A DNA stretch of 64,000 nt from an uncultured SAR116 cluster alpha proteobacterium (GCA_902589185.1 CACIRZ010000003.1:27728-91727), one strand, 5' to 3'; shown: positions 17,842 through 27,455, numbered from the stretch's first letter. The notes: generated from the letters alone by a model not told the origin. A program made the numbers and translations.

Positions 17842-18663
17842 TTAAAAAGGTTTGTCGCCTTTAATTGTAACCCTTCTTCCTTTCCTTTCATTAGGAAAAT
17901 AGTCCCAAATTGCTTTATGCAGGGTACATCTATTATCCCAAAAAGCCATATCATTTTGTTTCCATCTATATCTAATCTGAAACTCTGTTTTTTCGCAATG
18001 TTCAAATAAATAATTTAAAATAAGTTTACTTTCATGTTTACTTAAACCTTCAATTTGCGTTGTAAAAAAACGATTTACATATAAGGCCTTTTTTTTAGTT
18101 ACAGGATGTGTTCTTACCACAGGATGTATTGCTGATGGATATTTTATATTTTCATCTATTTTACTATATCTTCCTCTATAAAAATGTTCAGATTCGTGGG
18201 TCGCATTAAGTTTATCTAAAAATTGTTTCATAGGATTGCTTAAAGCATCATAGGCCATGTACATGTTTGCAAACATAGTATCGCCTCCACTTTCTGGTAA
18301 AATATGAAGTTGAAGCATTGTCCCTAAAGGAGGCTTGATGTCACAAGAAACGTCAGAATGAAAATCCTCTGCACCATTTGATATCTTGCTATTTTTATCA
18401 GTGTGTATTTCAAATATTTCAGGAAAATTTTTCATTTTTGGAGCAGCAGGATGAATATGTAAATCTCCAAAACATTTGCCAAGTTTGATATGATTTTCTG
18501 GAGAAATTTCAAATTGCTCTTGAAAAAAAACTACTAAAAATTTATGGAATGCATCTTTAATTATTTTTAGTTCTGAATTAGATATTTCTTTTGACAGATC
18601 AATACCTGTTATAATAGCACCAATGTTTGGAGCATATGATTTTATTGTAATTTTCTTATTCAT
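17842..18663 (-). CDS. TauD/TfdA-family Fe(II)/2-oxoglutarate dioxygenase
   Basis: 273 residues, the length of taurine dioxygenase. It begins with the TauD-like pattern APNIGAIITGIDLS. Iron ligands: His102 and Asp104 (FHSDVS) and His249 (DNRCTLHKA); Arg263/264 (GRRVTIKG) binds 2-oxoglutarate. THPVTKKKALYVN is another TauD mark. The family oxidises taurine, alkyl sulfates or related small molecules with 2-oxoglutarate and O2; specificity is not readable. Starts with no evident Shine-Dalgarno site, 57 bases after the PhyH gene. Confidence 0.92.
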   Translation of the reverse strand: MNKKITIKSYAPNIGAIITGIDLSKEISNSELKIIKDAFHKFLVVFFQEQFEISPENHIKLGKCFGDLHIHPAAPKMKNFPEIFEIHTDKNSKISNGAEDFHSDVSCDIKPPLGTMLQLHILPESGGDTMFANMYMAYDALSNPMKQFLDKLNATHESEHFYRGRYSKIDENIKYPSAIHPVVRTHPVTKKKALYVNRFFTTQIEGLSKHESKLILNYLFEHCEKTEFQIRYRWKQNDMAFWDNRCTLHKAIWDYFPNERKGRRVTIKGDKPF

Positions 18664-18720
18664 GATATTTAAATTCTATAAAAATAATAATAATATTTCA
18701 AAATTTTAATTTTAAGTAAT

Positions 18721-19536
18721 TTACCAAGATATCTCAAACTCACTAGAATGTTGAAATTTACTTGTTGGCACTGCCTCACCTCTAGGTATAGGAGCTATTG
18801 GATTAAGTTTATAATTATCAATACCTCTAACTAATTGCCCTTCAAAATGTGGCCAAATTGACAAATCAGCTTTTACATTAACTGGAGAAAATCTCATCGT
18901 CAGACCACATCTTCTGTAATTTGATATATTCGGTTCAGATCCATGTAATAATGCATCATTGTGCAAAGAAATTTCTCCTGCTTTTAAATTTAATGAAATT
19001 ATGTCATCTTGTTTAATTTGATCATTAGAAACCTCTTGATCTAGAACAAGATTTTGAGCTTTATTTGTGTGATGCTTAAACTCACCTTGAATGTGGCTTC
19101 CTTTAACAACTCTCATAGCTCCATTTTCTTCATTTGTATCATAAAGAGCAAGCCAAACAGTAACTGCATTCGCAGGAAATAAGGGCCAATATTGTGCATC
19201 TTGATGCCACGGAACAACTGATCCATCTTTTGGTTCTTTTAGAAAAAATTGGCCTCCCCATAAAAAAAAGTTGGGTCCTAACAAATCTTCTACATAATCA
19301 AGTATTTCAGGGGTTGTGCATAATTTATAGAACTTATGACTAGCTTTATGCCACTGTGCAGTCTGATTAATATCAATTTTTTTATCTACTTTTTCACTTA
19401 AAGAAACAAAAAAGTTACTTAAGTTATCGTTTGCTTCTGAGGAAAAAACAGGCAAACCAGTTAAATAACCATCTTTTTTATATTGATCTTTTTCTTCATT
19501 TGACAAACGTCTTACTTTTTTTGAGATTTTAAACAT
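18721..19536 (-). CDS. Phytanoyl-CoA dioxygenase (PhyH) family protein, tandem copy 2
   Basis: 271-residue Fe(II)/2OG oxygenase. Iron ligands His111 and Asp113 (PWHQDAQYW) and His198 (LLHGSEPN) with Arg208/209 for 2-oxoglutarate. The next gene upstream encodes a 271-residue protein that aligns without gaps and is identical at roughly three quarters of positions by eye, so the pair is a tandem duplication. PhyH-family enzymes hydroxylate diverse substrates, often not CoA esters. Differences cluster in residues 30-75, near the substrate entrance of the fold, which suggests the copies have different substrates (inference). Confidence 0.92.
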   Translation of the reverse strand: MFKISKKVRRLSNEEKDQYKKDGYLTGLPVFSSEANDNLSNFFVSLSEKVDKKIDINQTAQWHKASHKFYKLCTTPEILDYVEDLLGPNFFLWGGQFFLKEPKDGSVVPWHQDAQYWPLFPANAVTVWLALYDTNEENGAMRVVKGSHIQGEFKHHTNKAQNLVLDQEVSNDQIKQDDIISLNLKAGEISLHNDALLHGSEPNISNYRRCGLTMRFSPVNVKADLSIWPHFEGQLVRGIDNYKLNPIAPIPRGEAVPTSKFQHSSEFEISW

Positions 19537-19564
19537 TTTAATTTCTAAATATCATTTAATTAAT

Positions 19565-20380
19565 TCACCATTGATTTGAAAATTCACTTGAGTATTGAAA
19601 TTTTTTAATTGGAGTACCCTCACCTCTAGGTATTTCTGCAATTGGGTTATGTTTAAAATCATCAACACCTCTAGCAAGTTGTGTTTCAAAATGTGGCCAG
19701 ATTGACAAATCAGCTTTCACGTTGACAGGAGCAAATCTCATAGTTATACCACACCGTCTTCGATTTGAATGATTTGCTTCAGAACCATGAAGTAAACCAT
19801 CATCATGTAGTGAAATTTCACCTGCCTTTAAATTCAATGAAATTATGTCATCTTTTTTTATTTGATCATAAGAAACCTCTTGATCAAGAACAAGATTGCT
19901 AGCCTTGTTAGTATGATGCTTAAACATTCCTTGTTTATGACTGCCTTTAACAACTTTCATAGCAGCATTTTCTTCGTCAGTATCATATAATGCCAACCAA
20001 ACCGTTACTGATTTAGCTGGTGACAAAGGCCAATATTGGGCATCTTGATGCCAAGGAACTACTGAACCATCCTTTGGTTCTTTTAAGAAAAATTGACCTC
20101 CCCATTGAAAAAAATTTGGACCCAATAAATCTTCTACATAATCAAGAATTGCTGGCGTTCTACATAAATTATAAAATTTTAAACTTGCTTTATGCCACAT
20201 ATTTGTTTGATTGATATCAATATCACTACTTAATCGAGAACTCAAAGAAACAAACAAATCATTTAAATCATCTTTTGCTTCAACATCAAAAACTGGTAAC
20301 CCAGTCAAATACCCATCTTTGAGATATCTTTCTTTTTCTTCATTTGTTAGTCTTCTAACTTTATTTGAAATTTTAAACAT
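19565..20380 (-). CDS. Phytanoyl-CoA dioxygenase (PhyH) family protein, tandem copy 1
   Basis: 271 residues, paralogous with the following gene and the same length. Retains His111/Asp113 (PWHQDAQYW), His198 (LLHGSEAN) and the Arg pair (RRRCG), so it should be an active Fe(II)/2OG oxygenase. Same start MFKIS.KVRRL.NEEK. The spacer between the two copies is only 28 bases and AT-rich. Upstream neighbour is a thiolase, which hints at a CoA-ester pathway. Confidence 0.92.
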   Translation of the reverse strand: MFKISNKVRRLTNEEKERYLKDGYLTGLPVFDVEAKDDLNDLFVSLSSRLSSDIDINQTNMWHKASLKFYNLCRTPAILDYVEDLLGPNFFQWGGQFFLKEPKDGSVVPWHQDAQYWPLSPAKSVTVWLALYDTDEENAAMKVVKGSHKQGMFKHHTNKASNLVLDQEVSYDQIKKDDIISLNLKAGEISLHDDGLLHGSEANHSNRRRCGITMRFAPVNVKADLSIWPHFETQLARGVDDFKHNPIAEIPRGEGTPIKKFQYSSEFSNQW

Positions 20381-20404
20381 AAAAACCTCGTATCAACTAC
20401 AATT

Positions 20405-21589
20405 TTATAACACTTCAAATAAACCAGCTGCGCCTTGTCCTCCTCCAATACACATTGTTACAACAGCATATTTGATTTTTCTTCTTTTGCCTTCCATTAA
20501 TGCATGACCAACTAACCTTGCTCCACTCATTCCATATGGATGACCAATAGATATAGAGCCTCCATTAACATTTAAGTTTTCATTTGGAATTCCTAACTTA
20601 TCTCTACAATAAATTACTTGAACTGCAAAAGCTTCATTTAATTCCCATAATCCGATATCATCCATTGTTAAATTATTTTGTTTTAAAAGTTTTGGTATAG
20701 CATAAACAGGACCGATACCCATTTCATCAGGCTCACATCCTGCAACAGCAACCCCGTGACAAATTCCAATAGGATTTAAATTTCTCTTCTCTGCGAGTTT
20801 CATAGACATCAAAACAGATGATGATGAGCCATCGGATAGTTGGCTTGCGTTTCCAGCAGTTATAAATGAGTTTTCACCCATTACTGGTTTTAAATTTCTT
20901 AGTACCTCAATATCTGTACTTGGTCTATTACATTCATCCTTAGTAATTTCTACTTCTTCGTAAAATGTTTGGTTGCTTTCTATATTTTTTAATGCTTTGG
21001 TTGTTTTAACTGGTATAATTTCGTCATTAAAATAACCATTATTCTGAGCATTATATGTTCTTTGTTGACTTTGTAATGCATATTCATCTTGTTGTTCTCT
21101 GCTAATATTGTATCGGTTAGCTACAACTTCAGCAGTATCAATCATACTCATATATATGTCAGGCTTATTTTTCATTAATAACTTATCTTGAGATTTATAT
21201 TTATTTGAAAATTCATTTTGAACAAGTGAAATCGATTCTACTCCTCCACCAACGACAATATCCATTTCTTTGCACGCTATCTGTTTTGCACCTATTGCAA
21301 TAGCCATAAGACCAGAAGCACATTGTCTATCAACACTCATACCTGGGACGTTAACTGGTAAGTTAGAATTTATAGCTGCCAATCTTCCAATGTTATATCC
21401 TTGACTACCTTGCTGAACTGCAGCTCCTAAAATGACATCTTCTATTTCTGATGGATCCAGTCCAGCTTTTTCGATAGATGCTTTTATAGAAAAACTGGCT
21501 AAAGTAGGAGCATCTGTATCATTAAACGATCCTCTATATGCTTTCCCAATAGCTGTTCTAGCAGTTGATAAAATTACAGCTTGATCCAT
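20405..21589 (-). CDS. Thiolase family acyl-CoA acetyltransferase
   Basis: 394 residues, standard thiolase length. Cys90 in DRQCASGLM is the acylated nucleophile; [17 protein letters not shown] carries the active-site His and [15 protein letters not shown] the second Cys. GAGG lies 5 bases before the ATG. Cleaves or forms 3-ketoacyl-CoA. There is no hydroxyacyl-CoA dehydrogenase or hydratase next to it, so it probably serves a degradation route whose oxidations are done by the adjoining PhyH/TauD oxygenases or by genes elsewhere. Confidence 0.95.
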   Translation of the reverse strand: MDQAVILSTARTAIGKAYRGSFNDTDAPTLASFSIKASIEKAGLDPSEIEDVILGAAVQQGSQGYNIGRLAAINSNLPVNVPGMSVDRQCASGLMAIAIGAKQIACKEMDIVVGGGVESISLVQNEFSNKYKSQDKLLMKNKPDIYMSMIDTAEVVANRYNISREQQDEYALQSQQRTYNAQNNGYFNDEIIPVKTTKALKNIESNQTFYEEVEITKDECNRPSTDIEVLRNLKPVMGENSFITAGNASQLSDGSSSSVLMSMKLAEKRNLNPIGICHGVAVAGCEPDEMGIGPVYAIPKLLKQNNLTMDDIGLWELNEAFAVQVIYCRDKLGIPNENLNVNGGSISIGHPYGMSGARLVGHALMEGKRRKIKYAVVTMCIGGGQGAAGLFEVL

Positions 21590-21612
21590 AATGTCCTCTT
21601 TTTAAGTATATT

Positions 21613-22377
21613 TTAAGTATAGGTTAAATTATTTTTACCAGAAATATCTCTACCTCTCATATGATATATTTTTCTATCTTGATATTTGCTAGCATTTAAT
21701 TTTGAAAATAAATTTTTATCTTTTACCATTTGATGGTCAAAAACACTTGATGTTGGCATAAAGCGCATTGTAACAGCTCTCCTTGCCATTGAAGAATTAT
21801 TTGCTTCAGATCCGTGCACTAAATAAACATCATGTAATGAGATCTGTCCTCTTTTAAGTGTCAAATTAACTGCATCTTTTTCGTTATATTCACTTTCATC
21901 AAGTTCCTGATTTAAAGTTAAATTTTTATTATCATTAATATTATGACTTTTAAGTTGTTTCTCTTTATGTGAACCTTTAATAAAACGCAAACATCCATTT
22001 TCAACGTTTGCGTCGTCAATTGCCAACCATACAGTACAAGTTGCTAGAGGTCTTATGGGCCAATATTGTCCATCTTGATGCCATGGAGTTGCATGACCAT
22101 TGATTGCAGGCTTAGCGAAAAAACTTGAATTCCATAAAGCAAAATTAGAACCTAAAATTTGTTCAACATAATTCAAAATAATTTCATTTTTGCAAAATTC
22201 TAAAAAACTTTCATCATAATGTAAGATTGCAGGACAATAATTTTTAAATTCTGGATGTTTTTTTAATAATTCATCATGTCTTTCTTCAATTTTTTTAAGA
22301 GTGTCTTCAGGCATTTTGAAGTCAGGGACAACATAACCATCATTCTCGTATTGCTCTATTTGTAATTTGGACAACAA
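21613..22377 (-). CDS. Phytanoyl-CoA dioxygenase (PhyH) family protein
   Basis: About 254 residues. PWHQDGQYWPI gives the His/Asp iron ligands, LVHGSEAN the second His, and ARRAVTMRF the 2OG arginine. Related to but clearly different from the tandem pair downstream of the thiolase. Start: no ATG near; GAGGTG overlaps an in-frame GTG (22386) and sits 6 bases before TTG 22377, so I favour the TTG; either choice changes only three residues. Part of the oxygenase cluster at 13.8-23.3 kb. Confidence 0.88.
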   Translation of the reverse strand: MLSKLQIEQYENDGYVVPDFKMPEDTLKKIEERHDELLKKHPEFKNYCPAILHYDESFLEFCKNEIILNYVEQILGSNFALWNSSFFAKPAINGHATPWHQDGQYWPIRPLATCTVWLAIDDANVENGCLRFIKGSHKEKQLKSHNINDNKNLTLNQELDESEYNEKDAVNLTLKRGQISLHDVYLVHGSEANNSSMARRAVTMRFMPTSSVFDHQMVKDKNLFSKLNASKYQDRKIYHMRGRDISGKNNLTYT

Positions 22378-22424
22378 TTTATTCACCTCACGCTAGCTGC
22401 ATTATTTTCAAATATAAAAAATAT

Positions 22425-23258
22425 TTAAAAAACCTTTTCACCTTCAAGCATTACTCTATGCATTACTCTTAATTGACTTGTATCATAGTCTGAATTAGCT
22501 TTATGCATAGTGCAACGGTTATCCCATATAACTAAATCACCTTTTTCATAATTATGACTATATTGATATTTTTCTTGAAATGAAAAATCATATAACTCAT
22601 CTAACAAAACATCACTCTCTATTTCGTTTAATCCTTCAATGTAGTCTATCCTATTTGGATTAATATAGATTGATTTTTTATTAGACATAGGATGTGTTCT
22701 TATTAGTGGATGATCAACAGGAGGAGTTTCTAGCTCTTGTTCTTTTGATAGCTTTGCAACTTTTGAAACGTTCCGTCTACTTTGCCATTTATGGATCGCT
22801 CGAGAAGTTAATATTTTATTTTTTATTTTTGAAGGAAGATCGTTATAAACAGAATAACAATTTATAAAATCTGTTCCACCTCCGTTTTCTGGAAGAATTT
22901 CTGGATATATAAATGTTAAAGTTGCAGGTTTATCTCTATAAGAATCATCAGTATGCCAATGACTCGCATATACTGCAGGTTTATTGTCTTTAGTTCTATT
23001 CGAGACAACTATCACCTCAGGAATATTTTCAATAGTTTCGTCTTTAACAAAATATTTTTTTGGAGTTCCAAATATCTTTGAAATCTCGACCAATTTTTTA
23101 GCACTAAGATTTTGATTTTTTATGCATATAACTAAATGATCAGTTATTGCTTTAATTAATTTCTGCTTGTTTTCATTACTTAATTTGTTGTTCAAATCTA
23201 AGCCAGTTATTTCAGCTCCCATTACATTTGAAAGTGATTTAATTTTAAAATCTGCCAT
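22425..23258 (-). CDS. TauD/TfdA-family Fe(II)/2-oxoglutarate dioxygenase
   Basis: 277 residues. It opens with the TauD-like NVMGAEITGLDL; iron ligands are His102 and Asp104 (WHTDDSY) and His252 (DNRCTMHKA); Arg268 lies in MHRVML. RTHPMSNKKSIYIN matches the equivalent stretch in the TauD at 17842-18663, to which it is a distant paralogue. First gene of the ten-gene minus-strand run. Its ribosome site is a run of six G inside a small inverted repeat (see 23258-23273). Confidence 0.92.
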   Translation of the reverse strand: MADFKIKSLSNVMGAEITGLDLNNKLSNENKQKLIKAITDHLVICIKNQNLSAKKLVEISKIFGTPKKYFVKDETIENIPEVIVVSNRTKDNKPAVYASHWHTDDSYRDKPATLTFIYPEILPENGGGTDFINCYSVYNDLPSKIKNKILTSRAIHKWQSRRNVSKVAKLSKEQELETPPVDHPLIRTHPMSNKKSIYINPNRIDYIEGLNEIESDVLLDELYDFSFQEKYQYSHNYEKGDLVIWDNRCTMHKANSDYDTSQLRVMHRVMLEGEKVF

Positions 23259-23273
23259 GACACCCCCCTGTCA
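23258..23273 (-). promoter_or_regulatory. Shine-Dalgarno G-run in the loop of a 5-bp inverted repeat
   Basis: On the minus strand TGACA, GGGGGG, TGTCA is followed at once by the rest of the ATG of the TauD gene. The G6 run is the only possible ribosome site and sits exactly in the loop, with the 3' arm ending on the start codon's A. The hairpin could expose or mask initiation. Five base pairs is short, so chance is possible. Confidence 0.45.
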
Positions 23274-23349
23274 TAAAAAATTATAAATTTATGCTAATAA
23301 ATAAATAAAAAATTACAAGAATCTTAATACTAAAGGAATATAAAAAATT

Positions 23350-25881
23350 TTAGAAATGAGACCTCAAAACAACTAAAGGCTTTGATATAATCAAACCAAT
23401 CATTCTGAATAAACTAAATAAAGTGATTAACAATGGGACTAATAATGCCAAAACAAAAATTGTTTTGTAATCAACATTTATCTCAATATTGAATACATAA
23501 TTTAATAAAATATAACTTACAAAAAATCCAATAATTAGAGAAACAACTGATGAAATTAGACCTATTATGAAATATTCTTTAAACCAAAGATAGGCTACTC
23601 TTCTTGGAGTTGCACCTAGTATTTTTAAAATAGCAACTTCATATAATTTGTCTTTTTTTCCCACATCAATTATTCCTGATAGGACTATTATACCAGAAAA
23701 AAGAGTTATAAAAGCAATAGAATTTATAATAATAATCAAAAGATTTAAAATTGACTTTATAGCTTTATAGCTTTCTTCAATAGATATAGATGAAATATTT
23801 GAAAATTCAGAAACTATTTTTTCAACAAAATTATTATTTAGGTTTTGTCCAACATTTTTTGTAGTTGCAATCCATGAATGAGGTGCATTTGCAATATTAC
23901 TATTACTTAATATAAATACGAAATTAATATCCATATTCTCCCAAATGATTTTCCTTGTATTAAAAATTTGAGCTTCAAAGTTTCTTCCAAGAATATTAAA
24001 TTTAATTTTATCTCCAATTTTTAAATTCATACCTTTTGCAATTTTATCTCCAATAGAAACTAAAAGAGGTCCATCATAATTTTTAGGCCACCACTTACCA
24101 GAAATTAATTTAGTATTTTTAGGCATTTCATTACTCCAGGAAAATGCTCTATCTCTTCTTAATACCCATTCAACTTCTTTATTTACTTTCAAACCCTGAA
24201 CTGATTGACCATTTATCTGCAGAATACGTCCTCTTAACATAGGCTGTGAGTTAAAACTGTTATCTCCTAAATATGATAAGGCGCTAGTCTTAATTTTTTC
24301 GATTTGCTGAGGCTGTATATCAATTAAAAAATGGCTAGGTGCTTGTTGATTAATTGCAATGGTAATTCTTTTATCAAGACTTGATTCAATAATATTTAAG
24401 GTAATTAAAAGTGATAGTCCTATACTAAAAGAAATTACTATTGATCTTGCAAATGAGTTACTTTTCGTAATTGCTTTTCTAATGTATTCAAATGTTGTTC
24501 CTAATCTGAATTTAATTTTTGACAAAATATAAAATTTTAAATTTGTTAATCCATATATAAACACAAAAGAACCAGTCATTGATATCAAAATATAAAATGA
24601 TAATTTCTTATCATTAATCAAATTCATTGTTAAAACACATAAAAAACATATTAATAGAAAAATTATAACCTTTATTTTATAGGATGATCTAATCAATGAA
24701 TTCTCATATGAGTTTCTTATTAATTCAATTGGCTTAATTTTATAAGTTTTTAAAAGAGGCAAGATAGTAAATAAAATACATGTAATTAAACCATATAAGA
24801 AGCTAATAAAAATTGGTTCAAAAAAAATAGATGGTTCAAATGTATTAAAAATTTCCTGACTTATAATTGGTGAAAAGAAATATGGAATTGATATTCCTAC
24901 TATTATAGCAGGTATAATACTTATTAAAAAAATGATTATAATTTGATTAAGATATATGTTTAAAACTTTTGAATTTTTTGCTCCCAATGACTTCATGATA
25001 GCTATATTTTTAGTTTTCTTAATTATATAACCCTTAACACCGTTAGAAATACCTACTCCAGAAATTAGAAGACTTATCAAACCAACTAATGAAATGAATA
25101 TTGAGGTTCTATCAACAAAATTATTAAAATTATTGGTAGTGTTTTCTAAACTCCTTATAGAAACATTTGTTCCTTTTACTAAATCATTTAAGAATGCTAA
25201 ATTAATATTATTTTGATTGTTTGGAACAAATTTTATTTTGTATTTTATCAATGAACCAGCTTTCAAAAGACCTGTTTCAATTAGGGATTCTTTAGAAAGC
25301 AAAACTCTTGGACCAAACGTTGCAAAAGAAAACATTCGATCTGGCTCTTTTTCTATTATCCCATCAATTTTAAACTTAGATTTACCTAAATTAATTAGAT
25401 CACCAACGTTAATACCAAGTTGGTTTTTTAAAGATTTATCAATTAAAATATTTTTAATATTTTTTTTAGTATTTAAAGACAGTTTAAGTTCTTGATTAGG
25501 AGAAATTTTAACTTTACCAATTAATGGATAATTATTATCTACAGCTTTTAATTCTACAATACGACGCTTTATTTGAGATTGAGAGTTATAAGAAAGCATT
25601 GTTCTTAGCTCAATTATTTGAGTTGTCGCACCGTTTTCTTCTAACCATTTTTTTAAATTTTTTGGAAATTCTTGATAAGTAGTTGATAATTCAAAATTAC
25701 CACCAAGCATCTCCGCTCTTTTATTCTTAATTTCAGATTTAAGGTTTTCAGAAATACTTCCAACTGCTGCAATTATAAAAACACCTAAAAATATTGAGGC
25801 AACAACAATTTTAAACTCATTGAAAGACCCGCGTAATTCTCTAAAAGATAAAATTAAGTTTTTATAATTTTCTACAAACAT
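23350..25881 (-). CDS. YbbP-like ABC transporter permease (FtsX domains)
   Basis: 843 residues with two FtsX-type permease blocks: hydrophobic segments near residues 25-45, then about 260-280, 310-335, 350-375 for the first, and a C-terminal set near 720-745, 775-800 and 815-835, separated by a large extracytoplasmic region and further helices at 400-500. ETTNNF-type and KSLGAKNSKV / KILGATPRRV coupling motifs, which contact the ATPase, are visible in both halves. Same size and layout as E. coli YbbP, whose role is unsettled. It follows the ATPase by 9 bases and together with the divergent TesA-type esterase repeats the common ybbA-ybbP/tesA arrangement. Confidence 0.92.
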   Translation of the reverse strand: MFVENYKNLILSFRELRGSFNEFKIVVASIFLGVFIIAAVGSISENLKSEIKNKRAEMLGGNFELSTTYQEFPKNLKKWLEENGATTQIIELRTMLSYNSQSQIKRRIVELKAVDNNYPLIGKVKISPNQELKLSLNTKKNIKNILIDKSLKNQLGINVGDLINLGKSKFKIDGIIEKEPDRMFSFATFGPRVLLSKESLIETGLLKAGSLIKYKIKFVPNNQNNINLAFLNDLVKGTNVSIRSLENTTNNFNNFVDRTSIFISLVGLISLLISGVGISNGVKGYIIKKTKNIAIMKSLGAKNSKVLNIYLNQIIIIFLISIIPAIIVGISIPYFFSPIISQEIFNTFEPSIFFEPIFISFLYGLITCILFTILPLLKTYKIKPIELIRNSYENSLIRSSYKIKVIIFLLICFLCVLTMNLINDKKLSFYILISMTGSFVFIYGLTNLKFYILSKIKFRLGTTFEYIRKAITKSNSFARSIVISFSIGLSLLITLNIIESSLDKRITIAINQQAPSHFLIDIQPQQIEKIKTSALSYLGDNSFNSQPMLRGRILQINGQSVQGLKVNKEVEWVLRRDRAFSWSNEMPKNTKLISGKWWPKNYDGPLLVSIGDKIAKGMNLKIGDKIKFNILGRNFEAQIFNTRKIIWENMDINFVFILSNSNIANAPHSWIATTKNVGQNLNNNFVEKIVSEFSNISSISIEESYKAIKSILNLLIIIINSIAFITLFSGIIVLSGIIDVGKKDKLYEVAILKILGATPRRVAYLWFKEYFIIGLISSVVSLIIGFFVSYILLNYVFNIEINVDYKTIFVLALLVPLLITLFSLFRMIGLIISKPLVVLRSHF

Positions 25882-25890
25882 TTAGATTAC

Positions 25891-26574
25891 TTATTCCGCT
25901 ATTAAGCCATTATCAATTTTTATAATTCTATCGCATAATTTTGCTACAGATGTGTCATGAGTAACCAAAATTAATGTGGACCCAAAATCTTTTTTTAATT
26001 TGAATAGTAATTTAATTACATCTTCACTATTTCTTTTATCTAAATTCCCAGTTGGTTCATCAGCAATTAAAATTTCTGGATTTGATATTAATGACCTTGC
26101 TATAGCAACTCTTTGCTGTTCTCCACCAGATAGTTGGTGGGGATAGTGAAAGATTCTATTTTTCAATCCAACTGCAGTTAATAGTTCTGTTGCCATTTTA
26201 TTATTTTTAAAACTTCCTGCAATCTCAATTGGTAAATTAACATTTTCAAGAGCGGTCATTGAAGGTAACAAATTGAATGCTTGAAAAATAACTCCAATAT
26301 TTTTAGATCTATATATTGCCAAATCATCTTCATTTAAATTATGTATAGGTGAATTTTTAAAAAAAATTTTTCCTTTAGATATCAGTTCCAAACCCGCAAT
26401 ACACATAACTAAAGTAGATTTACCTGCTCCACTTTCTCCAATAATACCAACACTTTCATTTTTAAAGATTTTTAGATTTATACCTTTTAAGACGTTGATT
26501 GTTTCAAACGCACTTTTAAGATCTATATGAATATTTTCTAATTCAATAAGTTTTTTTTTATTTTCATTTTTCAT
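25891..26574 (-). CDS. YbbA-like ABC transporter ATP-binding protein
   Basis: 227 residues. Walker A GESGAGKS (46-53), Q-loop in FQAFNLLPSM, signature LSGGEQQRVAIARS, Walker B ILIADEPTGNLD and the switch-loop THD (VTHDTSVA). The MacB/LolD/YbbA type that pairs with FtsX-fold permeases; the permease gene follows directly. The gene is divergent from a GDSL esterase, as in E. coli ybbA/tesA, which supports YbbA over LolD. Confidence 0.94.
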   Translation of the reverse strand: MKNENKKKLIELENIHIDLKSAFETINVLKGINLKIFKNESVGIIGESGAGKSTLVMCIAGLELISKGKIFFKNSPIHNLNEDDLAIYRSKNIGVIFQAFNLLPSMTALENVNLPIEIAGSFKNNKMATELLTAVGLKNRIFHYPHQLSGGEQQRVAIARSLISNPEILIADEPTGNLDKRNSEDVIKLLFKLKKDFGSTLILVTHDTSVAKLCDRIIKIDNGLIAE

Positions 26575-26651
26575 TTTAAATATCTTTAAAAAGTTTATGT
26601 TTTTGAAAAAATAATCTTCCTAAAAAAAAATTAATCAGGTTAAATAAAATT

Positions 26652-27281
26652 ATGAAATTTATAATTAGATTATTTTCTACATTAATTATTACATTTTGTT
26701 ATATAGAACTTGCTTACTCAAAAACAACAAAAATTATAATTTTTGGAGATAGTTTAATTGCTGGATATGGATTAGTTGTTGAAGATAATTTTGTAAATCA
26801 ATTAAAGCTTAAAACTAAAGAAAACAAAATAAACAACTTAACTTTATTCAACAGTGGTGTTTCAGGAGAAACATCTACAGGTTTATCAAATAGATATAAA
26901 TGGGTTCTTGAAGATAATTATGACGGTGTAATTATTCTGATTGGTGCAAATGATGCGTTAAGAGGTATTGATCCAAGCTTAACAAGTCAAAATATCGAAA
27001 AAATTTTAAGTTATTTAAAAGAAAAACAAATTCCAACCATGCTAATTGGTATGAAAGCACCCAATAATTTAGGAGAAATATATGTAAATGAGTTTAATGC
27101 AATATATCCTAGGCTATCAAAAAAATATGATACAGCCTATTACCCTTTTTTTCTAAAAGATGTTGCTCTGACGCCTTCATTAAATCAAAGAGATATGATT
27201 CATCCTAACAAAAAAGGCGTGAAAATAATAGTAAACAATTTTTTCCCATACTTCTTAGAATTTTATGAGAGTTTGAAATAA
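26652..27281 (+). CDS. TesA-like GDSL arylesterase/lysophospholipase, exported
   Basis: 209 residues. N-terminal signal peptide (KFIIRLFST followed by a hydrophobic core, cleavage near AYS), so periplasmic. GDSL block with catalytic Ser34 (FGDSLIAGYG), GANDALRG (block III) and DMIHPNKKG with catalytic Asp and His. The family (E. coli TesA) hydrolyses esters and thioesters of fatty acids and lysophospholipids. Divergent from ybbA-ybbP. The stop codon sits next to the stop of a small convergent gene. Confidence 0.93.
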   Translation: MKFIIRLFSTLIITFCYIELAYSKTTKIIIFGDSLIAGYGLVVEDNFVNQLKLKTKENKINNLTLFNSGVSGETSTGLSNRYKWVLEDNYDGVIILIGANDALRGIDPSLTSQNIEKILSYLKEKQIPTMLIGMKAPNNLGEIYVNEFNAIYPRLSKKYDTAYYPFFLKDVALTPSLNQRDMIHPNKKGVKIIVNNFFPYFLEFYESLK

Positions 27282-27455
27282 TTACCGTCTAAAGATCAAA
27301 AATCTTACTAAACGCAATAAACCTCTTAAAGCTATTGAACTAAAAAATGGATTTTTAACTAAAATTTTTAACTTATTTCTTATTTCGGGTAATTTGTTTT
27401 TAAATAACCACAATATTACAAATATAAAAATAAAAATTAATATTGTTTTAATCAT
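27282..27455 (-). CDS. Small single-span membrane protein, 57 residues, unknown function
   Basis: Read directly from the sequence: ATG at 27455, TAA at 27282. Residues 2-18 are strongly hydrophobic (Ile/Phe/Leu-rich), followed by a lysine/arginine-rich tail ending in Arg-Arg, so an N-out or N-in single-span protein with a basic cytoplasmic tail is likely. The ATG overlaps the stop of the preceding hydratase gene as ATGA, a four-base overlap that implies coupled translation and argues that it is a real gene. Not similar to any family I recognise. Confidence 0.6.
   Translation of the reverse strand: MIKTILIFIFIFVILWLFKNKLPEIRNKLKILVKNPFFSSIALRGLLRLVRFLIFRR

Noticed and set aside
17784..18005. 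73-codon minus-strand frame inside the TauD gene
   Set aside because: It overlaps the end of a well-supported TauD reading frame in another frame and shows no domain.
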